Source: an uncultured bacterium (GTDB lineage: Bacteria; Actinomycetota; Coriobacteriia; Coriobacteriales; Eggerthellaceae). Taken from it: a stretch of 22,004 bases of DNA. Under the pieces are notes generated by a model, which was given only the letters and a program-made list of their open reading frames with translations, made no database searches and was not told the origin of the DNA. A program made the position numbers and the translations under genes. This document shows positions 1 through 5,760 of the stretch, one piece after another; position 1 is the first letter of the stretch, and the number at the start of each line of letters is the position of its first letter. The stretch spans positions 1-22,004 of the forward strand of contig CAJMLT010000025.1 in assembly GCA_905214325.1 (NCBI GenBank), in the 5' to 3' direction.

Positions 1-301
1 GTTTAGATTCCGCACGATAGCCTCGAATGGTGGATGGCTCGATGGTGCCGCTCGCTTCTTTGTAAGCCAGAAACGAGTCCATGAATTGTTGGACCGTTAC
101 GCTACTGCTTACCGCGCCGCCCTTGATTTCCATTTCGACGATAAGCTCGTCGCGGGCTCTTTCGGCTGCCTTCTTAGTCTTGGCTGTGATGGTGTGATAA
201 GTGGGGACAACTTCGCCGGTTAACGGGTCTTTGTGGGACAGAATCACCTCCCACTGGTTACCCTCCCCGCGACGACGAATGCCTCTGCTGGTGTACCTCA
301 T
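1..301 (-). CDS. Tyrosine recombinase/integrase, N-terminal part (cut by window edge)
   Basis: Site-specific recombinase of a phage or integrative element, expected to act at the tRNA-derived attachment sites to its right. The reading frame starts at ATG 301 behind an AAAGGGAG ribosome site and is open to base 1, giving about 100 residues. The first 60 or so (MRYTSRGIRRRGEGNQWEV...) have the basic, three-strand look of the AP2-like arm-binding domain of phage integrases. The next part (TVQQFMDSFLAYKEASG..., then PSTIRGYR) matches the SAM-like core-binding domain. The catalytic domain with the R-H-R-Y residues would lie left of the window, so activity cannot be judged. The call rests on family pattern, supported by the neighbouring repeats and tRNA fragments. 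Confidence 0.85.
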   Translation of the reverse strand, partial: MRYTSRGIRRRGEGNQWEVILSHKDPLTGEVVPTYHTITAKTKKAAERARDELIVEMEIKGGAVSSSVTVQQFMDSFLAYKEASGTIEPSTIRGYRAESK

Positions 302-337
302 AGTGTCTCCCTTTGACGTTTTCCACAGCTATTTGTT

Positions 338-381
338 AACCAACAATTTAACCAACATTGGAACCAACAAATAACCAACAA
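338..381. repeat. Four AACCAACA direct repeats upstream of the integrase (likely arm-type sites)
   Basis: AACCAACA occurs at 338, 350, 362 and 373, so the copies are spaced 12, 12 and 11 bp, close to one helical turn. On the integrase strand they read TGTTGGTT and lie between the integrase start and the tRNA-derived core at 506. Regular short repeats in this place are typical of integrase arm-binding sites. They could also be an operator for the integrase promoter. Confidence 0.6.
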
Positions 382-423
382 AGGGATGTTGAAAGGACAG
401 AAAAGAGAGATTTGAGAGAACAC

Positions 424-470
424 CTAGAATTGAAAAACCACAGGTCAGAAGCCAGTCGCCGTAATTCTAG
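424..470. repeat. CTAGAATT/AATTCTAG inverted repeat between arm repeats and att core
   Basis: CTAGAATT at 424-431 and AATTCTAG at 463-470 form an 8-bp inverted repeat with a 31-nt spacer. It lies in the gene-free stretch 302-666, which otherwise holds the arm-like repeats, the tRNA fragment, its terminator and a GGGTCAA pair. The role is unknown. A binding site for an excisionase or regulator is possible, and chance cannot be excluded. Confidence 0.25.
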
Positions 471-505
471 AACCGCAGGAACTGATTTGAAACACACACG
501 GGCTT

Positions 506-551
506 GCTCATAACCCGAAGGTCGTTGGTTCAAATCCGGCCCCCGCGACCA
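506..551 (+). repeat. tRNA-Met (CAT) 3'-half fragment, attachment-site core 1
   Basis: The 46 nt hold the 3' side of a tRNA: anticodon loop CTCATAA, a CCC anticodon stem strand as in initiator tRNAs, a variable region AGGTC, the T loop TTCAAAT and an acceptor end CCCGCGACCA. The 5' half is absent, since the preceding sequence does not form acceptor or D arms. This is therefore not a functional tRNA but a duplicated 3' end, as left when an element inserts into a tRNA gene. A diverged copy lies at 4635-4680 (8 differences in 46). Confidence 0.8.
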
Positions 552-559
552 CATGTTAT

Positions 560-597
560 AGCAGGTCAATCGTTAATTCGGTTGACCTGCTTTTTAT
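560..597 (+). terminator. tRNA-associated intrinsic terminator, copy 1
   Basis: AGCAGGTCAATCG (560-572) pairs with CGGTTGACCTGCT (579-591) around a 6-nt loop, followed by TTTTATTTTT. One T-G wobble replaces the T-A pair seen in the second copy at 4689-4720. The hairpin was duplicated together with the tRNA 3' end, so the duplicated block is about 90 bp long. Confidence 0.85.
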
Positions 598-623
598 TTT
601 TAGCACTTCGAAAATGTATGTTT

Positions 624-642
624 AGGGTCAAGAAAGGGTCAA
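624..642 (+). repeat. AGGGTCAA direct repeat pair next to att core 1
   Basis: AGGGTCAA occurs at 624-631 and 635-642, 11 bp apart. It lies on the right side of att core 1, opposite the AACCAACA array. The spacing suggests a second set of arm-type binding sites, belonging either to the left element or to the right one. The evidence is spacing and position only. Confidence 0.35.
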
Positions 643-666
643 ATAATTATTGCGTTTGTTTATTGA

Positions 667-888
667 TTAAGCGCGCTGGTGTATACGTTTGGTGGCTGCA
701 GCGGTTTGGTGACCATTACGGTTGATGCGGATTGGGTGCTGCCTATTGGGTGCAGTGGTGGCGGTACGTTTTATGGCTGCACGAGCATTGTGGGCGGCAA
801 CGGGACCACGTATGCGACTAGCAGGATTAATTCTGACCGCATGGTTATTGATGCGGTTGGGAGGATTGGGTATTTGACGGCGGGTTAG
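667..888 (+). pseudogene. Remnant of a BspA-type (DUF285) leucine-rich-repeat surface protein, C-terminal end
   Basis: The open stretch after TGA at 664 encodes about 73 residues ending in a TAG at 886-888. Segments FGGCSGLVTITVDADWVLP, FYGCTSIVGGNGTTY and the closing RIGYLTAG match the last repeats of DUF285/BspA-like surface proteins, where FYGC-xx-LVGGNGT and GYLT are recurrent. There is no ribosome site or natural start; GTG 679 is inside a repeat. The N-terminal signal, the earlier repeats and any cell-wall anchor are missing. It is a truncated leftover, probably separated from its gene when the island inserted or rearranged. Its end overlaps the convergent gene at 885 by 4 nt. Confidence 0.7.
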
Positions 889-1325
889 GGGGTGGTGACG
901 GAAGCTGCAACCTCGCTGCGAATCCGCAGGCTTACCCTGTCTGCAAAAGTGGAGGGTATAGGCGAATCGTTATTCTCCGAATAAAGCCAATACTCGCCAG
1001 TGAAGTATCCGTAATCATTGAAGTCTGCAGTAAAGGTCCAGGAAGTGAGTCCGGTATTCGAATCAATCGTGACGCGCACAAATGCATTGTCGATATTGAC
1101 ATCTGCTACACGGGGAATCTTCTGGGCCACTGAATTAACGATAGTTTCAAACTCTGATTGGGATATCTTATTGTCCGAAGCAATAGGGGTATAAGGTCTG
1201 TTGCGTCTGCGTTCTATTTCTTCGAACCAACCATGAACCGCGTCTGCGCCTGTTTCTGCTGCGTGTACAACGCCATTCGCTACGGCTCCGACAGCTTTTA
1301 GAGGATTGAAAGGAAGGATGGCCAT
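885..1325 (-). CDS. Hypothetical protein, fourth gene of the island operon
   Basis: A 146-residue protein of no recognised family. The ATG at 1325 lies behind AAAGGGAG and overlaps the stop of the upstream gene (TAATG), so translation is probably coupled. Residues 1-30 (AILPFNPLKAVGAVANGVVH) are mildly hydrophobic and Gly/Ala rich, like a membrane- or lipid-touching helix. The rest is soluble-looking, with a beta-rich part (NAFVRVTIDSNTGLTSWTFT, then YGYFTGEYWLYSEN). There are no Cys and no obvious catalytic motif. Its place as the last gene of a four-gene operon suggests that it works with the 644-aa protein. A longer upstream start would run into the preceding gene and lacks a ribosome site. 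Confidence 0.75.
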   Translation of the reverse strand: MAILPFNPLKAVGAVANGVVHAAETGADAVHGWFEEIERRRNRPYTPIASDNKISQSEFETIVNSVAQKIPRVADVNIDNAFVRVTIDSNTGLTSWTFTADFNDYGYFTGEYWLYSENNDSPIPSTFADRVSLRIRSEVAASVTTP

Positions 1326-1591
1326 TAGCTTCTCCCTTTGAGTTTTTCTGCTTGGGTGTCGACATAGTCTTTCTTCCAAGACTTAAAAGTGGCGCTCGAC
1401 TTTTTTGCACGGGCATTCAACGCTTTGAGCGATTTCTGAAAATCCTCCTCATTGCCATCGTTTGCGGCATCACGAATCTTGTATGCGAGGTCGTTGCATT
1501 TAACGCATAGATTCATGGGGCCGTTTGACGTGTTTACAGCAGCATAAGACTCAAGTAGCTTCTTACTTTTTCCGCAGCAATCACAGTTCAT
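1325..1591 (-). CDS. Small zinc-ribbon-like protein (double CxxC), third gene of the island operon
   Basis: The product has 88 residues. The N-terminal half carries CDCC at residues 3-6 and CVKC about 23 residues later, an arrangement able to bind one zinc ion as a small zinc ribbon. The C-terminal half is Lys-rich and helical (KSLKALNARAKKSS, then WKKDYVDTQAEKLKGRS), suggesting nucleic-acid or partner binding. The ATG at 1591 overlaps the end of the 644-aa gene by 11 nt, with AAAGGAG 9 nt upstream. The stop overlaps the start of the next gene. The function is unknown; small CxxC proteins of this type are common on phages and islands. Confidence 0.8.
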   Translation of the reverse strand: MNCDCCGKSKKLLESYAAVNTSNGPMNLCVKCNDLAYKIRDAANDGNEEDFQKSLKALNARAKKSSATFKSWKKDYVDTQAEKLKGRS

Positions 1592-3515
1592 CGGTAAGCT
1601 CTCCTTTAATAATCAGGTCATCAATGTTGGCGTGTAACTGAATTTCGTCTTCTGCAGTAACTTCCTTACGATCCTTGATGGCAGCATCAATCTTGGGTTG
1701 CAGGAACGCGCGGATATCAGCTTCTTGAGATTTCGATTTAAAAAGATTCTTCTGCAGCTCTTCTAAAGCCTTGGATTCCTCGTTTAGCTGCTTAATAACA
1801 GCCTCTTGTTCTTCATCGGACAGCAAATGGTCAAGCGCCATGCTAATTAGAACGGCGTTGAACATTCGGGTAGTGATGATCGCGTCATCCTCATGGAGTA
1901 AGTCACCGACTGCCTTCGTAATTGCGCCTGCAATACCACCAGCAACGAGACCACCAACCATCGCTATCGGCTTGAATGCCTTTACGGGAATGATGTCTCC
2001 CGCAAACTTGCCTAGTGCCGCGCCTGTAGCAGCCGTGCCTGCAACTGTTCCAAAAAACGAGAGTACAAGTGATGTCATGTTTTTGGTGTATTGAGCAGTG
2101 GATACCTTTCCGCTGATACGCTTATAGGTGTCAGGGATGGCAAATACTGCAAGCATGATGCCTTCAGTGATGAGATTCGAGCCCAGAATCTTCGCGAAAT
2201 ATTTTTGCGCTGCTGTGCCATAAATTGCATTCTTGCCCGCAATTGTTCTGAATGAATTAACGATAGATTGAACAATCTTAGGGCTGAGTGTTGTGCTGAT
2301 TTCCGCAGCTAATGGCTTGAGCGCGTTGGTTGCTCCGGTCCTAGAAATTTGAGAGGCAATAATGCTTCCTGCAAAACTAAGACCATATACACGTAAGCCA
2401 GCAACCAGTGCATAGCGCGCCGCTAGCTTCGGGTCTTTTGAATGCCAGAGAACTTGAGCAAACGTTACGACCGAGGAAACACCAAGAGCAGAGAGGCAGG
2501 TGACTGCGCCTGTTGCGGCATCGAACTTTAATGAGTCGATGTTTCCTGCCTTTGCCATATTTCTGGCTTGAGTGTAGGACAGCTTGCCTTTGCGAATAAT
2601 GTCATAGGCTGCATTTGGATCGCTTACGCCTTTGACCGTCCCCTCCGCAATGCGCGTTTTCATGGTTTCGATTGCTCCAGAATATTGATCGGCTGGTACC
2701 TCGATTTTCATTGGAGCATCAGATAAGTCGTAGTACCTGAATTCTTTTACGCCGGTGTTCGGGTTGGTACGGAAGCAGGCGTTTACCGACCTCGTCGCCG
2801 TTCCATAGTACTTACATTGGACCGGCGCAGCATTCACTACTTTGTCTGGGCCATTTTTTGCATTGTCGTAGCCGACAACTGTGGATTGTTCTCCGTTTAG
2901 CTTATCAAGTATTGTGCCCGCTTCTTCAGCGTAGAAGCCGTGGCCAGAAGTTGCGTTGTCTGCTCCCCAGGTTGCGTTAAAAATCGTGCCTTCGAGGTTA
3001 ATCGAGCTGATTGCGCTATGGGTGGAGTTTTCAATAATGGACTCAGCAAGTCTACGCTGCTCTTCAGCCATGTTGCGATAGTCGGAGAACAGATGATATA
3101 AGGCTTCGCTACTAAATTGAGCCAGTGCTGTCTCGGAGGTTTTAATGACGTAGCGTTTCTCTTCCTTGCCCTCGGCAAGGAGCTCAACTTTGTAATCTTC
3201 GGGCGAAAAGTATTCCCACGGAATAATGCGATAAATTGACCCGAGCAATGGAGACTTTGCTTTATCCTCTTTGTTCTGCGCCTTGATATGGCCGTTCGCT
3301 TGCTTGACTTCGTTCTTAGTTGCTTTTACGACCAGCGCTTTGTCAGTAAGTACGATACCAGCCGGGTAGCCGTTGAAGCTAAGGATGTCGGCCCAGAGAA
3401 TCTGAAAATCTGTAGGGACAGGTAGATACTCATGGATTTTGGCAATGTTGTCTTCGGTTAATTCTGTTGCAGACGCAGGAAGCTGGTCTATAAGCTTCTG
3501 AAGAGCAGGTTCCAT
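1581..3515 (-). CDS. Large protein: PH-like N-terminus, PD-(D/E)XK-like centre, hydrophobic C-terminal half
   Basis: The product has 644 residues. Residues 38-145 look like a bacterial PH-type fold: GIVLTDKALVVKA, then a strand run IYRIIPWEYF and a closing helix ALAQFSSEALYHLF. Residues 192-240 hold HGFYAEEA, NAKNGPDKVVN and PVQCKYY. The order E197/198, D224, Q233, K235 fits the PD-(D/E)XK nuclease pattern in its QxK variant, with an Hjc/Mrr-like helix in front. Residues 333-395, 447-465, 480-505 and 512-540 are hydrophobic, Gly/Ala rich and probably membrane-inserting. The last 100 residues are charged and coiled-coil-like. The ATG at 3515 has AGGTG upstream and lies 6 nt after the previous stop. 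I recall the HGF-AE...NAKNGPD segment as a recurring uncharacterised family, but can name no function. Nuclease activity and membrane location are inference. Confidence 0.75.
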   Translation of the reverse strand: MEPALQKLIDQLPASATELTEDNIAKIHEYLPVPTDFQILWADILSFNGYPAGIVLTDKALVVKATKNEVKQANGHIKAQNKEDKAKSPLLGSIYRIIPWEYFSPEDYKVELLAEGKEEKRYVIKTSETALAQFSSEALYHLFSDYRNMAEEQRRLAESIIENSTHSAISSINLEGTIFNATWGADNATSGHGFYAEEAGTILDKLNGEQSTVVGYDNAKNGPDKVVNAAPVQCKYYGTATRSVNACFRTNPNTGVKEFRYYDLSDAPMKIEVPADQYSGAIETMKTRIAEGTVKGVSDPNAAYDIIRKGKLSYTQARNMAKAGNIDSLKFDAATGAVTCLSALGVSSVVTFAQVLWHSKDPKLAARYALVAGLRVYGLSFAGSIIASQISRTGATNALKPLAAEISTTLSPKIVQSIVNSFRTIAGKNAIYGTAAQKYFAKILGSNLITEGIMLAVFAIPDTYKRISGKVSTAQYTKNMTSLVLSFFGTVAGTAATGAALGKFAGDIIPVKAFKPIAMVGGLVAGGIAGAITKAVGDLLHEDDAIITTRMFNAVLISMALDHLLSDEEQEAVIKQLNEESKALEELQKNLFKSKSQEADIRAFLQPKIDAAIKDRKEVTAEDEIQLHANIDDLIIKGELTDEL

Positions 3516-3521
3516 ATTGTT

Positions 3522-3683
3522 TCACCTATCCCAACAACGTTCGCAGCTTGGATTTGCTTTGGCTACAAAGGATCGGGCACAGTAATCGAGAGCGTCGTCA
3601 AGTGATTCGTTGTTGAGGTCTAGCGCCGTTTCTAGCTTGGCGAAAATCTCGTCATCGACGGTAAACGTAATTTCTGTCGCCAT
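3522..3683 (-). CDS. Small ribbon-helix-helix-like protein (RelB/DinJ-type N-terminus), first gene of the island operon
   Basis: A 53-residue protein. Residues 1-40 (MATEITFTVDDEIFAKLETA...) read as a beta strand followed by two helices, the RHH DNA-binding layout of RelB/DinJ-type antitoxins. The toxin-binding tail usual in antitoxins is missing and replaced by a short end with CERC. The start at ATG 3683 has a perfect GGAGGG ribosome site. The longer frame to 3722 lacks one. It heads the leftward operon, so it is probably the operon's repressor or the antitoxin-like partner of the 644-aa protein. No RelE-type toxin lies next to it. The DNA-binding call rests on a short pattern and is moderate. 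Confidence 0.7.
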   Translation of the reverse strand: MATEITFTVDDEIFAKLETALDLNNESLDDALDYCARSFVAKANPSCERCWDR

Positions 3684-3728
3684 AAGCCCTCCAATATGTC
3701 CCTGCATTACATAATAATTCATGAAATG

Positions 3729-3745
3729 CTAGCTAGTGGGTCTAG
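3729..3745. promoter_or_regulatory. CTAG cluster upstream of the island operon (possible RHH operator)
   Basis: CTAG occurs three times in 17 bp, at 3729, 3733 and 3742, about 46 bp upstream of the first gene of the operon. CTAG is usually rare in bacterial DNA. RHH proteins bind short repeated boxes (the MetJ box is CTAG-like), so this may be the autoregulatory site. A TATTAT on the minus strand at about 3708-3713 could be the -10 box. Confidence 0.35.
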
Positions 3746-3794
3746 TTTGGGTCACCTGTGGCGGGATGCGGGCGATTTGGTGCAGACGGAGAGG

Positions 3795-3855
3795 TATAAT
3801 GGCGGCAGTAAACCCGCCGGCCTCTCACTGAAGCTCACTGGCGGGTCTTTTATTT
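3795..3855 (+). promoter_or_regulatory. TATAAT box followed at once by competing hairpins (attenuator-like leader or small RNA)
   Basis: A perfect TATAAT lies at 3795-3800, without a good -35 box. Just downstream, CCCGCC (3813-3818) can pair either with GGCGG at 3801-3805 or with GGCGGG at 3840-3845. The second pairing (ACCCGCC/GGCGGGT, 7 bp) is followed by TCTTTTATTT and is a plausible intrinsic terminator. A transcript starting here would end after about 50 nt unless read through into the GIY-YIG-like gene at 3878. CTCACTG is repeated in the loop. Confidence 0.5.
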
Positions 3856-3877
3856 CGGGAACTAGGTGGGGATTCAA

Positions 3878-4450
3878 GTGTTGAAGTGGCTTTCAGGGAA
3901 GATTGGGCGGTTTGCCCTTAATACGGAAAGACCCAGAGCGTCTGATATTGAAAAGAAATCTGAACTTTTTGCTCGTCTGGTATCGGGCGATGAGAAGATT
4001 CCGGCTAATGAGTTCCTGGATTTGTATGAGACGAGAACGTATAACTTTGCAAGTAACACTTGCGATATCAAGATAATGAAGACAATTGATTTTGAGGGTG
4101 TTTGCGTTCTGCATAATTGTACCCAAGACTTATATTACGTCGGCTTGGGCGACAAAGTGATGTATAAGGTTTCGCGTCATTTGCGCGGCTTTGGCAACGA
4201 AAAGCTTTTTCAAGATTTTTCCGCTGGCGTTGATATGCGAGTGATGATGTATCGGCTGGAAGATTATTCGTATAAAACGAACGCTGAGATGAAGCGCGCT
4301 GTGATTGAGGCATATCCAGATCGGCGGTATTACCAGTACATAGAGGGGCGTGAATGTCTCCACAACGAAGTGACGTTTTTGCAGGTCAAGCATAGTGCCT
4401 TAATGTGCGCTACGCACACGAATGTCTCCACAGTAGGAATCTTGGCATGA
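3878..4450 (+). CDS. GIY-YIG-like nuclease family protein, C-terminus probably altered
   Basis: The product has 190 residues. Residues 74-110 (GVCVLHNCTQDLYYVGLGDK, then KVSRHLRGFGN) match the GIY-YIG layout: the first strand as GVC-V, the second as YYVG, then the R-x-x-x-H/R helix with R100 and H101. The first motif has Cys where Tyr is usual. The later helix AEMKRAVIEAY fits the family's E-containing helix. I chose GTG 3878 because AGGTGGGG lies 6 nt before it; GTG 3866 falls within that site. The last 35 residues are encoded across a repeat (AATGTCTCCACA at 4353 and 4421) and look unlike the family, so the end may have been replaced by recombination. It probably acts as an element-borne endonuclease, but activity is unproven. 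Confidence 0.65.
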   Translation: MLKWLSGKIGRFALNTERPRASDIEKKSELFARLVSGDEKIPANEFLDLYETRTYNFASNTCDIKIMKTIDFEGVCVLHNCTQDLYYVGLGDKVMYKVSRHLRGFGNEKLFQDFSAGVDMRVMMYRLEDYSYKTNAEMKRAVIEAYPDRRYYQYIEGRECLHNEVTFLQVKHSALMCATHTNVSTVGILA

Positions 4451-4520
4451 AAATCAATGACCCCGGGACATAAACCCAGAGGTCATTGGTTCAAAAAACT
4501 GGAGACATTTTGGGGACATT
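4353..4520. repeat. AATGTCTCCA repeats, two direct and two inverted, near the island's right end
   Basis: AATGTCTCCACA occurs exactly at 4353-4364 and 4421-4432. The inverted forms TGGAGACATT and TGGGGACATT lie at 4500-4509 and 4511-4520. They flank the tRNA-like fragment at 4461-4495, as arm-type integrase sites would. A further AGTGTCAT appears at 4533 and 4562. Confidence 0.5.
4461..4495 (+). repeat. Degenerate tRNA-Met-like fragment, attachment-site core 3
   Basis: CCCCGGGACATAAACCC, then AGAGGTCATTGGTTCAAA resembles anticodon loop, variable loop and T loop of the fragments at 506 and 4635, but the acceptor end is lost. CAT is at 4469-4471. It is flanked on both sides by AATGTCTCCA repeats. 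It is probably the remnant of a further integration or excision event. Confidence 0.5.
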
Positions 4521-4634
4521 CGTGAAAAAAGCAGTGTCATTTAGTGTCTTTGGGCGGTACTAGTGTCATCAAGAAACGCCTGTTCAAAGAAGTAAGTTCT
4601 GTTCGTGCCGTTTCGTGTCAGCGCTTTGTTGGCC

Positions 4635-4680
4635 GCTCATAACCCGGGGGTCATAGATTCAAATCCTGTTCCCGCGACCA
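4635..4680 (+). repeat. tRNA-Met (CAT) 3'-half fragment, attachment-site core 2 (right end of island)
   Basis: The layout is the same as the fragment at 506: CTCATAA anticodon loop, T loop TTCAAAT and acceptor end CCCGCGACCA. No 5' half precedes it. The T stem carries an A where G53 should be, so it is decaying. As the rightmost copy, followed by its terminator and then non-mobile genes, it is most likely the original chromosomal 3' end left behind after integration. The whole gene-free stretch 4451-4923 holds this core, the 4461 fragment, the repeats around them, the terminator at 4689 and the presumed promoter region of the next gene. Confidence 0.75.
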
Positions 4681-4688
4681 TATGTTAC

Positions 4689-4723
4689 AGCAGGTCAATC
4701 GTTAATTCGATTGACCTGCTTTT
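4689..4723 (+). terminator. tRNA-associated intrinsic terminator, copy 2
   Basis: AGCAGGTCAATCG (4689-4701) pairs perfectly with CGATTGACCTGCT (4708-4720), a 13-bp stem with a 6-nt loop and a short T run. It differs from copy 1 in a single stem base. The terminator block is better conserved than the tRNA part. Confidence 0.85.
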
Positions 4724-4923
4724 ACTGCCCGAAAGCATCCTTGCGGAGACATTCGCAAATTCTCTGAAGCCACCTCCGGCTGCGTTTTCCGCTTGCCACG
4801 CATACCATGGCGAATGCTACACCCGGGCGTGTCGTGGTGGTGTCCAAGTTAATGTACAGTAAACGTTTCGTCTCGTATCTTCGGTGGTTGTGGTACTGTT
4901 CGATACAGGAAAGGGGTTGCATC

Positions 4924-5340
4924 ATGAAACATCGTGTGACCGTCACCGTGCTCGATACTACGGTGAACGAGGCTCTACAAAAACGCTATCTGGCCGCCCC
5001 GCAAAGCGGACCCTGCCCCTGCTTCAAGCCGGGCGACGTCTTCGAGTTTTGGCGCGAGGGCGGTCGTGATGATTTCTATCGGTTCGGTGGCGAGGATCGG
5101 TTTCCTTGTGCCGAGGCATGGGATTGCATCAGCCGCTATATCTATACGGGTCTTCAGGGCGGTGCATTCATGCATCGGTGGACCAACGACGACCGCGTGA
5201 TGATCGCCTGTTGCAACGACGGTACGCGCCCGGTCATCTTCAAGTTGGAACGCACCGATATCGCCGAGAATGAAGTCGAGGCGGCTTATTTGGTTGCAGC
5301 GGATTTCAGCTGTGGCAAGAACGACGCCTATACCGGATAA
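4924..5340 (+). CDS. TIGR04076 family protein
   Basis: A 138-residue protein of an uncharacterised but widespread family. The opening strand VTVTVLDTTVN, the CPCF motif after a short helix, the AWDCISRYIYTG helix and the closing CCNDGTRPVIFKLERT are the usual family landmarks in order. The conserved Cys residues hint at metal or redox chemistry, which is inference. ATG 4924 follows AAAGGGG; the longer frame from 4807 runs through the intergenic region. It is the first normal chromosomal gene after the island. The alkyltransferase gene starts 22 nt downstream, so the two probably form one transcript. Confidence 0.85.
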   Translation: MKHRVTVTVLDTTVNEALQKRYLAAPQSGPCPCFKPGDVFEFWREGGRDDFYRFGGEDRFPCAEAWDCISRYIYTGLQGGAFMHRWTNDDRVMIACCNDGTRPVIFKLERTDIAENEVEAAYLVAADFSCGKNDAYTG

Positions 5341-5362
5341 GGAGATCGGAAGCAGGGTAGAC

Positions 5363-5758
5363 ATGGGTGATTTTTCAGACAGGGTATTCAATGTGGTGAA
5401 AGCGATTCCGCGTGGATCGGTGTCGACCTATGGCCAGGTGGCCCGCATGATAGGTGCCCCGCGTTCCGCCCGTTATGTCGGTTATGCCCTCCGTGCGAAC
5501 CCGTCACCGGGCACGGATGAAGAATGCATCCCCTGTCATCGAGTGGTCTTCAAGGACGGAGGGCTGTGCAAAAGCTTCGCTTTCGGTGGGCCCGACGAAC
5601 AGAAGGCCATGCTCGAAGCGGAAGGGGTTTCGTTTCGAGACGATGCCCATGTGGATATGGATGCCTGTCTCTGGAGCGGTCAATCATCGTCTTCGGTCCT
5701 CGATCTCCCCAGTGCTCCACTGGCGAATTTCGATTGGAAGGCGGAACTGGGGGAATAG
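5363..5758 (+). CDS. MGMT-type O6-alkylguanine-DNA alkyltransferase domain protein
   Basis: The product has 131 residues. It has the C-terminal MGMT domain alone: helix-turn-helix region SVSTYGQVARMIGAPRSARY with the arginine finger, and the active-site motif IPCHRVV with Cys58. Because Cys is present rather than Trp, it may be a true methyl acceptor rather than an alkyltransferase-like (ATL) protein, although the N-terminal MGMT domain is missing. The last 35 residues are low in similarity to the family. The ATG at 5363 has CAGGG 5 nt upstream; the frame extends back into the preceding gene without a better start. The role would be repair of, or signalling about, alkylated guanine in DNA. 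It probably shares a transcript with the TIGR04076 gene. Confidence 0.85.
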   Translation: MGDFSDRVFNVVKAIPRGSVSTYGQVARMIGAPRSARYVGYALRANPSPGTDEECIPCHRVVFKDGGLCKSFAFGGPDEQKAMLEAEGVSFRDDAHVDMDACLWSGQSSSSVLDLPSAPLANFDWKAELGE

Positions 5759-5760
5759 CT

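Noticed and set aside
506..551. Functional tRNA-Met gene
   Set aside because: Only the 3' half is present; no acceptor or D-arm sequence precedes it that could pair. The same holds for 4635-4680.
348..569. Minus-strand frame containing SRGPDLNQRPSGYE
   Set aside because: This is the antisense translation of the tRNA-Met 3' end, a well-known artefact in annotations; no ribosome site.
3522..3722. RHH protein together with a RelE-type toxin
   Set aside because: No RelE/ParE-like gene is next to it; the downstream partner is the 644-aa protein, so it is not a classic RelBE pair.
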